The notes beneath the pieces are model-generated. The model was not told the origin of the DNA and made no database searches. It saw only the letters and a program-made list of their open reading frames with translations. From NCBI GenBank assembly GCA_030765785.1, contig JAVCCC010000051.1, positions 1 to 51,221 of the forward strand: DNA of 51,221 bases, given 5' to 3'. Source of the DNA: Candidatus Aceula lacicola. GTDB taxonomy: Bacteria; Omnitrophota; Gorgyraeia; Zapsychrales; Aceulaceae. This document shows, in pieces, positions 17,408 to 24,329 of this stretch (positions are counted from its first letter, which is position 1; the number at the start of each line of letters is the position of its first letter). A program made the position numbers and the translations under genes.

Positions 17408-18689
17408 GAAAATTTTTATCGTTATTGTTTGTCTTTTTTCTATTTTTTCACTAACAAAAATTGCAACATCTGAAATTGACAAAAAAGACGCGCTTCCCGA
17501 CGATCTTTATTCTCAAATTGAACTTTTTAGCTATGCGCTAACAACTGTTCAAGCTGCATACACAGAAGAACCGTCTGCTAAAGATCTTATCTATGGATCG
17601 CTTAAAGGCATGCTCAACTCACTTGATCCACATAGCCAATTCTTAACACCCGAAGATTTTAAAGACCTAAAGACCGAGACAGAGGGAAAATTTGGCGGAC
17701 TTGGCATTGAAATCTCAATTCGAGATAATCTCCTGACGGTCATCACTCCGCTTGAAGACACCCCTGCTTGGAAATCCGGTATAAAAGCGAAAGATAAAAT
17801 TGTTAAAATTGGCGATGAGTCAACAAAAGATATTACGTTAAGCGAAGCTGTTAAAAAACTACGCGGAAAACCAGGTACAAAAGTTGATATAACGATATTC
17901 CGCGAAAAAGAAGGGAAGATTCTTGATTTTACAATTACGCGCGAGATGATCCATATTCAAGATGTTAAAGATGTTATGCTCCTCGATGATAGCATCGGGT
18001 ATATTCGTTTAACAGAATTTCGTGAAGATTCTTACAAAGAATTTAAAAAAGCTTTAAACAAACTAAAAGACGAAGGCGCTGACAGCTTAGTCCTTGATTT
18101 ACGTAATAATCCTGGCGGCCTTCTCAATGTTGCAATTGACATCTCAGAAGAGTTTCTCCCCGAAGGACAAATTATCGTAGAGACAAAATCTCGAAACCCA
18201 TCTCAAAATAGCGTTGAAAAATCGAAAAACTCAAAGGGGGAATTTATCAATTGGCCGATTGTTGTTTTAATCAACGAAGGGAGTGCTTCAGGAAGCGAAA
18301 TTCTTGCTGGTGCGCTTAAGGACAACAAAAGAGGAATTATTATTGGAACGCAATCTTTTGGAAAAGGTTCCGTGCAATCAGTCATTCCTTTACCTGATGG
18401 TGCTGGCCTAAAATTAACAACAAGCAAATATTTTACTCCTTCAGATATTTCAATTCATGGAGTTGGTATCACGCCAGATATTATTGTAGAATACGACTCA
18501 GATGGTGCCGTTGAAGACAAAGAAAAAGAAGATAAGGCAGAAAAGATATTCGATGATGTTGAAAATGGCGACAAAGAACTGGATGAAGCTGCCCTTAAGG
18601 AACAAAAAACAAAGAAACGACTTTTGGCGGATGATCAGGTAAAATCTGCGATTAGCGTTCTTAAGGGGATAAAAGTTTACCAAAAATAA
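17400..18689 (+). CDS. ctpA: Carboxyl-terminal processing protease (S41)
   Basis: Exported serine protease that trims or degrades periplasmic proteins. It has 429 residues: signal peptide (1-25), helical segment with LNSLDPHSQFLTPEDF, PDZ domain (about 95-180, FGGLGIEISI), and an S41 core. The catalytic dyad can be placed at Ser297 in GSASGSE and Lys322 in SFGKGSVQ, 25 residues apart as in the family. The C terminus is charged and acidic (about 370-400). In proteobacteria ctpA sits between envC and a YibQ-type deacetylase; here the deacetylase follows but envC is absent. Confidence 0.95.
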   Translation: MTKKIFIVIVCLFSIFSLTKIATSEIDKKDALPDDLYSQIELFSYALTTVQAAYTEEPSAKDLIYGSLKGMLNSLDPHSQFLTPEDFKDLKTETEGKFGGLGIEISIRDNLLTVITPLEDTPAWKSGIKAKDKIVKIGDESTKDITLSEAVKKLRGKPGTKVDITIFREKEGKILDFTITREMIHIQDVKDVMLLDDSIGYIRLTEFREDSYKEFKKALNKLKDEGADSLVLDLRNNPGGLLNVAIDISEEFLPEGQIIVETKSRNPSQNSVEKSKNSKGEFINWPIVVLINEGSASGSEILAGALKDNKRGIIIGTQSFGKGSVQSVIPLPDGAGLKLTTSKYFTPSDISIHGVGITPDIIVEYDSDGAVEDKEKEDKAEKIFDDVENGDKELDEAALKEQKTKKRLLADDQVKSAISVLKGIKVYQK

Positions 18690-18701
18690 ATATACTTTTT
18701 T

Positions 18702-19520
18702 ATGAAAATTAGAAACTTTAAAATCAGCAAGAAAATGCTGCTAGGTGTTTGCGTCGCAATTATCATTGTTGCTATTTTGATCGCTAAATCAAATAAACCT
18801 ATTCACAGGGACGTCGTGGATTCTTCTAATGAGATCGCTGGAAGAATCGCAATCATTGTTGATGATTGGGGGTACAACTCTCGAGGATGCGACTTTTTTG
18901 AAAAGCTTCAATCGCCTATTTCAATTTCAGTCTTACCAAAGCTTTCCTTCAGCTCACAAATTGCTAAGTGTGCGCACGAAAACAACAAAGAAGTCATGTT
19001 GCACCTTCCCTTAGAGCCTCATAAATTTTTAGAAAAATACCCTGATCATTATGTTGCATTAACTTCAATGAACAGTGGAGAAGTCACGACGCTTCTTAAA
19101 GAATCCTTTGATAGCGTTCCTTTCGCCAAAGGAACAAACAATCATATGGGATCGAAGGCAACGGAAGATATTTCTTTTATGCGAATCATTTTTGATTATC
19201 TCAATTCGCATAATTTATTCTTTGTCGATAGTATGGTTTCAGGAAACTCTATCTGCGAAGACCTCGCAAAAGAAACAAATACGCCATTTGTTAAAAGAAA
19301 TATTTTTCTTGATAATGAAGCTGACCGCCCATATATCGAGGGTCAATTTGAACAACTTGCAAACTTAGCTAAAAAAAATAGCTATGCTGTTGGCATCGGA
19401 CACGATCGTCCGCTAACTCAAGAAATTATATTAGAACAAACAAAAATTTTAAGCGAAAAAGGATTTGAATTTATTACCATCGGTGATCTTATCGAATTCT
19501 TAAACGAAACGAAAAAATGA
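18702..19520 (+). CDS. Divergent polysaccharide deacetylase family protein (YibQ-like)
   Basis: Exported or membrane-anchored protein of 272 residues. One N-terminal membrane helix (about residues 13-29) is followed by a divergent deacetylase fold with IAIIVDDWGYN, ISVLPKLSFS, EVMLHLPLEP, and GTNNHMGSKAT. These match the YibQ-type family, whose members occur beside ctpA and envC and are presumed to act on peptidoglycan or another glycan; no reaction is established from sequence. Short 12-base spacing after ctpA and ATGA overlap with tsaD place it in the operon. Confidence 0.85.
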   Translation: MKIRNFKISKKMLLGVCVAIIIVAILIAKSNKPIHRDVVDSSNEIAGRIAIIVDDWGYNSRGCDFFEKLQSPISISVLPKLSFSSQIAKCAHENNKEVMLHLPLEPHKFLEKYPDHYVALTSMNSGEVTTLLKESFDSVPFAKGTNNHMGSKATEDISFMRIIFDYLNSHNLFFVDSMVSGNSICEDLAKETNTPFVKRNIFLDNEADRPYIEGQFEQLANLAKKNSYAVGIGHDRPLTQEIILEQTKILSEKGFEFITIGDLIEFLNETKK

Positions 19521-20497
19521 AATCATTGAATATACTCGGCATAGAAACATCTTGCGATGAAACATCCGCATCCGTTGTAAAAGACGGCAAGCTAATCTTG
19601 TCTAATGTTGTTGCGACAAGCCTAAAAGATCATCAAAAATACGGCGGCATCATCCCTGAAATCGCTTCACGCAAACAACTAGAGCTTATCAGCGCTGTGA
19701 CTCATCGAGCTCTAGAAACTGCAAAAACTTCATTAAAGCAAATCGATTCCGTTGCCGTTACGTCAAGCCCAGGGCTTATAGGATCTCTTCTAGTCGGCAT
19801 TTCATTTGCACAATCATTAGCGTATGCTTTAAAAAAACCATTCATTGAAGTCAACCACATCACCGCTCATCTTTACGCAAATTTTTTAAAAAAGAAGGGG
19901 GCGAAGGAGCAAGTAAAAAAAATTCCAAAACTCCCAGCCGTTGGACTTGTTGTCTCCGGCGGACATTCAAGTCTTTTTTATATTAAAAACTTTAATCATT
20001 TTCTTCCTTTAGGACAAACTCGCGATGATGCCGCAGGAGAGGCGTACGATAAAGTTGCTCGAATTCTTAATCTAGGCTATCCAGGAGGACCCGCGATTGA
20101 CCGACTCTCAAAAATGGGAACAAACAACAATCTTCAATTCCCTTGTGCAGACTTACCAAATAGCTTTGATTTTAGTTTTAGTGGAATCAAGACATCTGTC
20201 TATTATCATGTTAAAAAACAAAAAAAAATAACTTCTTCTCATGTTCGAGAAATTGCATTCTCGTTTCAGACAAGCGTTGTCGCAGCGCTTGTGAAAAAAA
20301 CACTTTTAGCTTGTGAATCAAAACGCGCCAAAACCATCGTTGTCGGAGGTGGCGTTGCCGCCAATTCTAAGCTTCGAAAAGAACTTTACTCTCAAGCAGA
20401 AAAAAAGAATATCGAAATCTTTTTTCCTGATATCGATTTATGCATGGATAACGCTGCTATGATTGCAGGGCTAGGATATCATTACACCAAGAAATAG
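19517..20497 (+). CDS. tsaD: tRNA N6-threonylcarbamoyladenosine transferase
   Basis: Transfers the threonylcarbamoyl group to A37 of ANN-decoding tRNAs, with TsaB and TsaE. It has 326 residues of ASKHA fold. GIETSCDETSASVV is the N-terminal phosphate loop, the iron/zinc-ligand histidines are in HITAHLYAN, and VSGGHSSL, GEAYDKVARIL and MDNAAMIAGLG are all intact. ATGA overlap with the deacetylase; mgtC follows after 16 bases with AGAAAGGAAC. Confidence 0.97.
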   Translation: MKSLNILGIETSCDETSASVVKDGKLILSNVVATSLKDHQKYGGIIPEIASRKQLELISAVTHRALETAKTSLKQIDSVAVTSSPGLIGSLLVGISFAQSLAYALKKPFIEVNHITAHLYANFLKKKGAKEQVKKIPKLPAVGLVVSGGHSSLFYIKNFNHFLPLGQTRDDAAGEAYDKVARILNLGYPGGPAIDRLSKMGTNNNLQFPCADLPNSFDFSFSGIKTSVYYHVKKQKKITSSHVREIAFSFQTSVVAALVKKTLLACESKRAKTIVVGGGVAANSKLRKELYSQAEKKNIEIFFPDIDLCMDNAAMIAGLGYHYTKK

Positions 20498-20513
20498 AAA
20501 GGAACTCTAAGCA

Positions 20514-20966
20514 ATGGCTCAAATCTTAGATCAAATGGCAGACATACTTTTCAAAATTCTTTTAACAATCTTACTCTCCGGCATTATAGGTATTGAACGT
20601 TTTGTTCGCCATAAAGGAGCAGGGCTACGAACGCATATTTTAATTGGCGTCGGATCCGCATTGCTCGTGTTGACTTCATATCATGTTTTTGATATATATA
20701 GAGAGGCAAATATCGTTGACCCGACACGAATCATTGCTGGAATCGTAACTGGTGTCGGATTTCTATGTGCTGGGACAATTATTCGCGGCGGGGCGGGCAT
20801 CACTGGCCTAACAACTGCAGCTAGCATGTGGGTTGTTTCCGGCATAGGGATGGCTGTTGCAGCTGGACAATATGGAGCTGCCATCATTGTTACTTTTGTT
20901 GTTTTCTTGACGCTGATCGGTCTTCGTCCTATTGAAAAAAGAATTGAAAAAATGTTTCGACCCTAA
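20514..20966 (+). CDS. MgtC/SapB-family membrane protein
   Basis: Integral membrane protein of 150 residues with about four predicted helices. The family signature is clear: GIIGIERFVRHKGAGLRTHI near the N terminus, then GVGFLCAGTIIRGG and GLTTAASMWVVSGIGMAVA. Related proteins affect magnesium homeostasis or ATP synthase, but many members have unknown roles. It lacks the C-terminal ACT-like domain of MgtC proper. Precedes the bactofilin gene by 14 bases, with AGGAGG between them. Confidence 0.88.
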   Translation: MAQILDQMADILFKILLTILLSGIIGIERFVRHKGAGLRTHILIGVGSALLVLTSYHVFDIYREANIVDPTRIIAGIVTGVGFLCAGTIIRGGAGITGLTTAASMWVVSGIGMAVAAGQYGAAIIVTFVVFLTLIGLRPIEKRIEKMFRP

Positions 20967-20980
20967 AACAGGAGGAAAAA

Positions 20981-21499
20981 ATGGCTATTCGAGATAAGCG
21001 AAATAAAAAAAATGACGACCAAAAGGCTATTGAAATCAATGCAGAAATGCAAGGAACACTTTCTTTTACCGATCCTGTGAACCTAAGAATCAATGGCAAT
21101 TTTGAAGGAACGCTCCAAACAAAAGGAACTTTAACGATTGGTGAAAACGCCATAGTTGATGCTCGTATCACCGGTGAGAGTATTATCGTCGCCGGAAAAG
21201 TCAAGGGAGACGTTACAGCCAACACCATGCTTGTCCTTATGCCCGAATCAGAATTAGAAGGCAACATCACGACACCTAAGCTAAATATTGTTGAAGGTGC
21301 AATTTTTCAAGGAAAATGTCAAATGCTTAACGAAAAATTATCAACAGATGAGGTCTCCAGATATCTTGACCTTGATATTCCATCTGTTATTGAAATGGCA
21401 AACGCTGGCAATATTCCGGCCACTCGTGACGGAGATAGCTGGAAATTTGAACGAGCAAAAGTAGACCGATGGATTGCGCTCGAAAAAGCTAAAGGATAA
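20981..21499 (+). CDS. Bactofilin with C-terminal excisionase/MerR-like helix-turn-helix
   Basis: A 172-residue fusion. Residues about 18-112 form a bactofilin beta-helix (repeats such as LRINGNFEGTLQTKGTLTIG and AGKVKGDVTANTML). Residues about 119-172 look like an HTH_17-type DNA-binding domain: LSTDEVSRYLDL, SVIEMANAGNIPATRDG, then WKFERAKVDRWIALEKA. Bactofilins polymerise without nucleotide on the inner face of the membrane, and the second domain suggests DNA or a regulatory partner is bound to the polymer. A strong AGGAGGA site precedes it. The next gene encodes a second domain of the same helix-turn-helix type with a membrane anchor, 2 bases away. Function unknown. Confidence 0.83.
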   Translation: MAIRDKRNKKNDDQKAIEINAEMQGTLSFTDPVNLRINGNFEGTLQTKGTLTIGENAIVDARITGESIIVAGKVKGDVTANTMLVLMPESELEGNITTPKLNIVEGAIFQGKCQMLNEKLSTDEVSRYLDLDIPSVIEMANAGNIPATRDGDSWKFERAKVDRWIALEKAKG

Positions 21500-21501
21500 A
21501 A

Positions 21502-21804
21502 ATGTCTGATCAATTTATTTCTGTTAGAGAAGCAGGGCAACTGCTAGGTATTTCCGAAAAAAAAATCATGGAGCTTTCCGAGGAGGAGAAGCTTAAAATC
21601 TACCGAATCGCTGGACAATTCATTCGCTTTAAAAAAAGCGATGTGCTTGCTATGAAAAACACCGGATCCATTATCTCTGAAAACACTCGTCACGAATACA
21701 CGAGAGCGGAACGCATTAGAGATTTCTTTTATTTTAATGATTTTTATCTAATTTCACTTGGCATCATTGCTTTCTTTTTATATATAATTTTCCGCAATTC
21801 ATAA
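21502..21804 (+). CDS. Membrane-anchored helix-turn-helix (excisionase-type) protein
   Basis: A 100-residue protein. Residues about 5-52 match an excisionase/MerR-like domain (FISVREAGQLLGISEKKIME, then GQFIRFKKSDVLAMKN). A linker of about 20 residues with basic and acidic residues follows, then one hydrophobic helix at about 77-97 ending four residues from the C terminus. Tail-anchored topology would leave the DNA-binding domain in the cytoplasm at the membrane. It starts 2 bases after the bactofilin-HTH gene and is surely co-expressed. No int or phage genes are near, so a true excisionase is unlikely. Function unknown. Confidence 0.75.
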   Translation: MSDQFISVREAGQLLGISEKKIMELSEEEKLKIYRIAGQFIRFKKSDVLAMKNTGSIISENTRHEYTRAERIRDFFYFNDFYLISLGIIAFFLYIIFRNS

Positions 21805-21825
21805 ATTATCTTTTCAAGAAAACTC

Positions 21826-21854
21826 TTGATATTTCGTTTTCTTTAACGTAAAAT
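21826..21854 (+). promoter_or_regulatory. Promoter of the CAU tRNA
   Basis: TTGATA (21826-21831), 17-base spacer, TAAAAT (21849-21854). Transcription would begin about four bases before the mature tRNA 5' end. Confidence 0.65.
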
Positions 21855-21864
21855 GCACCTCTTT

Positions 21865-21941
21865 GGCGGCGTAGCTCAGTCTGATAGAGCGCTCGGCTCA
21901 TACCCGATCGGTCACTGGTTTAAATCCAGTCGCCGCCACCA
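21865..21941 (+). tRNA. tRNA with CAU anticodon (elongator Met, or Ile2)
   Basis: A 77-base cloverleaf with encoded CCA. The acceptor arm is GGCGGCG/CGCCGCC with a paired 1-72 position, so it is not the initiator. The anticodon loop CTCATAC gives CAU. The acceptor sequence favours elongator Met; tRNA-Ile2, a TilS substrate, is the alternative. The anticodon stem has a C27-U43 mismatch. The D-loop has G18-A19 in place of GG and the T-loop reads TTTAAAT in place of TTCGAAT, so the tertiary 19-56 pair is A-U instead of G-C. Confidence 0.93.
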
Positions 21942-21978
21942 TTTCCCTAAATTATCAAAACTAAATCTTTCGAAACGC

Positions 21979-22007
21979 TTGCGATATCTTCAAGTTCCAA
22001 GTATAAT
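21979..22007 (+). promoter_or_regulatory. Promoter for the coiled-coil/SNase-like pair
   Basis: TTGCGA (21979-21984), 17-base spacer, and a perfect TATAAT (22002-22007), about 30 bases before the ATG at 22038. A GAGG ribosome-binding site lies in between. Confidence 0.65.
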
Positions 22008-22037
22008 AACCAAAAACATAAAACACGAGGTACTAAT

Positions 22038-22595
22038 ATGCATATTTATACTCTTTTATTAATCATCTGTTTTGTCATAAACCCTTTACCAACATCAGCC
22101 CTAGCACAAAGCACTTCAGGTGAAAATATCTCTAATCCTGAAGACTTCGAAATATGGGCCCTAAAAAAGAAAAACCTTTCTGAGAAAGATCGAAAACGTT
22201 TTAATAAAGCAATCGAAAAATACGATGAAGCAAAAGAAAAAGAAAGACGAGCCCATGAAAAATTGACACAAGCCAAAAGCAAATTTGCAAATTTCTCTTT
22301 ATCAAAAAATAAAGAGATCTCTAGAGAAGTTCGCAAGCTTGAACAAAAAATTGAGAGAGCGCAACAAAAAATCAATCAATATCAAGGGCGTATTGAGACT
22401 GCCAAAAGCAAACTCTTTGATCTTGAGGATAGTTTTGACGCAAGTATAGAAAAGTTTCAAGAAAAACTCGAGAGCAAAGAAGAAAAGCTAGAAAAAAGAG
22501 TCGAGCGAGAAGAAAAAAAATACGAAAAAACCCAAGAGAATACAAACAATGCTAAAAAAGAATTTAAAAAGGTCAAAAAAAATCTATCAAAGTAA
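22038..22595 (+). CDS. Exported coiled-coil protein, function unknown
   Basis: A 185-residue protein with a Sec signal peptide (about 1-23, cleavage near SALAQ). The rest is almost entirely charged helix: Lys, Glu and Arg dominate residues 45-185, with heptad-like segments such as VRKLEQKIERAQQKINQ suggesting a long periplasmic coiled coil or single alpha-helix. No enzymatic domain is visible. Its stop overlaps the start of the SNase-like gene by one base (TAATG), so the two products are probably made together. I do not recognise a named family. Confidence 0.75.
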   Translation: MHIYTLLLIICFVINPLPTSALAQSTSGENISNPEDFEIWALKKKNLSEKDRKRFNKAIEKYDEAKEKERRAHEKLTQAKSKFANFSLSKNKEISREVRKLEQKIERAQQKINQYQGRIETAKSKLFDLEDSFDASIEKFQEKLESKEEKLEKRVEREEKKYEKTQENTNNAKKEFKKVKKNLSK

Positions 22596-23143
22596 TGGCA
22601 ACAAAAATCACTAAACTATTATTTTTACTTTTTTTCTTATGTTCAGCGGGGCAAACTGCCAGCGCAGAAAAGAAATCTGATCCTTTATTTTTAGGCCTTT
22701 CACAAAAAAACAAAAAAGCTGTTGTAGAAAATGTTACAAATTCGGGTTTGATTCTTCTTGAGGACAAGAGACGTGTTAAGCTTATTGGGCTAAAGCCTCT
22801 CGACCGACCAAAGCGAAAGAAGCAAAAATTTAAGAAATACAATATACCTGTTGAAGAAGAAGAAAAACCAACAACAACAATTGAAGAAAGAGCCTATGGT
22901 TATGCGAACAGCCTCCTAAAAGGCAAACAAGTCACAATAGAATTTGACAGGCAATATCGCGATAATCAAGGCTATATATTAGGATACGTTTTTCTCCCAG
23001 ACGGAACGTTAGCCAATGCTGAAATTCTGCGCCAAGGATTTGCGGATCTCACTATTAAGCCTCCGAACACAAAATACGAACCTGAGCTTCGAAAAGCTTA
23101 TCTTGAGGCTAGAGAAGAAAAAAGGGGAATTCAAGGAAACTAA
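22595..23143 (+). CDS. Exported SNase-like (thermonuclease-fold) protein, probably non-catalytic
   Basis: A 182-residue protein with a signal peptide (about 1-24, ending TASAE). The remainder resembles a staphylococcal-nuclease fold: RRVKLIGLKPL strand, GKQVTIEFDRQYRDNQG, YVFLPDGTLANAEILRQGFA and the closing AYLEAREEKRGI helix. The three residues that catalyse in nuclease (Arg35, Glu43, Arg87) appear replaced: the first by Lys, the GRGLAY arginine by Tyr in GYILGY, and no PE follows the first strand. A binding role is more likely than DNA cleavage. Coupled to the upstream coiled-coil gene. Confidence 0.78.
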   Translation: MATKITKLLFLLFFLCSAGQTASAEKKSDPLFLGLSQKNKKAVVENVTNSGLILLEDKRRVKLIGLKPLDRPKRKKQKFKKYNIPVEEEEKPTTTIEERAYGYANSLLKGKQVTIEFDRQYRDNQGYILGYVFLPDGTLANAEILRQGFADLTIKPPNTKYEPELRKAYLEAREEKRGIQGN

Positions 23144-23154
23144 ATACTTTTATC

Positions 23155-23244
23155 ATGCTCGAAAATTGGCTTGTTCTAATTGTCCTCATTTTGCTATTAA
23201 TCCTAATCGCCGTTTTTGGCGTCCGCTGGTTCAACGAATTTTAA
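23155..23244 (+). CDS. Possible 29-residue single-helix membrane protein
   Basis: A short open frame lying in the 102-base gap between the SNase-like gene and tilS. It encodes an N-terminal MLENW followed by about 18 hydrophobic residues (VLIVLILLLILIAVFGV) and a short RWFNEF tail, i.e. one membrane helix. Its TAA is one base before the tilS ATG. There is no good ribosome-binding site (AAGGAA lies 16 bases upstream). The whole reading frame being an ideal membrane segment argues for coding, but its tiny size keeps confidence low. Confidence 0.42.
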   Translation: MLENWLVLIVLILLLILIAVFGVRWFNEF

Positions 23245-23245
23245 A

Positions 23246-24247
23246 ATGACAACATTCTTAAAAAAAATCAAAACATTCGCATATGCCGAAAAAATTCTTA
23301 AGCCCGGCGAAAAGATTATTGTCGGCGTTTCGGGTGGGCCAGACTCGGTCGCTCTGCTGCATGGGCTTTATGCATTACGACACGACTTTGGGGTCAGCCT
23401 TCATGTTGCTCATCTTAATCACGGAATTAGAAAAGGGGCTCTCCGCGATCAGAAGTTTGTTGAACGACTTTGCAGTCAGCTTGAAATCCCTTGTACTACA
23501 AAAGAAGTCCATTTAAACAAAAAAAGGCAATCCCTCGAGGAAGCTGCTCGTGAAAAACGTTTTCGCTTTCTCTCTAGAGTTGCAAAAAAACACAAAGCAA
23601 AAACAATCGCCCTTGGCCATACAAAAGATGATCTTGCCGAAACAGTTTTAATGAGACTATTGCGCGGCACAGGATTATCTGGCATTCGCAGCATTTTACC
23701 AAAGCGAGAAATCTATCAAGAAATCTTTGTTCGACCTATGCTTGAATTAAGTCGAAATGATATTATCCAATTCTTAAAACAGAACCGCATTAAATACTGC
23801 ACGGACTCAACAAATCGAAACAAAATCTTTATGCGCAACAAAATTCGCATTGACCTTATTCCGTTATTGGAAAAACAATACAATCCAAACGTTAAAGATG
23901 TTTTGGCACATCTTTCTGTCCAGGCTACCGCTGATTATAATTTTCTTGAGTCTAGAGCAAAAACTGCTTTTTTAAGAATCGCAACCTTTCCAAATCAATC
24001 AAAAAATATTTCTTTAGACCTAAAAAAACTGACGAAACACCACCCCTCAATGCAAAACCTTATTTTAAGGCTGGCAATTCAGCATTTAAACGGCAACATG
24101 CGAAAGCTTACTTTTTCTCATGCTAAAGAAATCGAAAGCCTCATCAATATCCGTCCTAAGGGGTCGATTGTTCATTTACCCAATTCTATTGCAATTCAGA
24201 AAAAACCACTAAAACTTATTCTTTCTCAAGAAAAGAAGAGAAAATAA
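23246..24247 (+). CDS. tilS: tRNA(Ile)-lysidine synthetase
   Basis: Converts C34 of the CAU-anticodon tRNA-Ile to lysidine so that it reads AUA. With ATG at 23246 it has 333 residues, starting MTTFLKKIKTFAYAEKIL. Earlier in-frame starts would add residues that lie in the small membrane ORF and match no family member. The PP-loop ATP motif is VSGGPDSVALL, followed by HLNHGIR and GHTKDDLAETVLMRLLRGTG, all diagnostic. The C-terminal tRNA-binding part is the short form. Ends 82 bases before ftsH, a common neighbour. Confidence 0.94.
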   Translation: MTTFLKKIKTFAYAEKILKPGEKIIVGVSGGPDSVALLHGLYALRHDFGVSLHVAHLNHGIRKGALRDQKFVERLCSQLEIPCTTKEVHLNKKRQSLEEAAREKRFRFLSRVAKKHKAKTIALGHTKDDLAETVLMRLLRGTGLSGIRSILPKREIYQEIFVRPMLELSRNDIIQFLKQNRIKYCTDSTNRNKIFMRNKIRIDLIPLLEKQYNPNVKDVLAHLSVQATADYNFLESRAKTAFLRIATFPNQSKNISLDLKKLTKHHPSMQNLILRLAIQHLNGNMRKLTFSHAKEIESLINIRPKGSIVHLPNSIAIQKKPLKLILSQEKKRK

Positions 24248-24261
24248 GATTTAGGGAAATC

Positions 24262-24289
24262 TTGATAAAATTCGAAAAGCCGTTATAAT
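24262..24289 (+). promoter_or_regulatory. Promoter for ftsH-folP-cdaA operon
   Basis: TTGATA (24262-24267), 16-base spacer, perfect TATAAT (24284-24289), 40 bases before the ftsH ATG; AAAGGGG serves as ribosome-binding site. Confidence 0.6.
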
Positions 24290-24329
24290 AATATAACTTT
24301 TTAACGTATACATATATAAAGGGGCTTAC

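Noticed and set aside
21853-22062. 69-residue frame across the CAU tRNA
   Set aside because: It covers the tRNA and the promoter of the next gene; it has no ribosome-binding site or recognisable domain.
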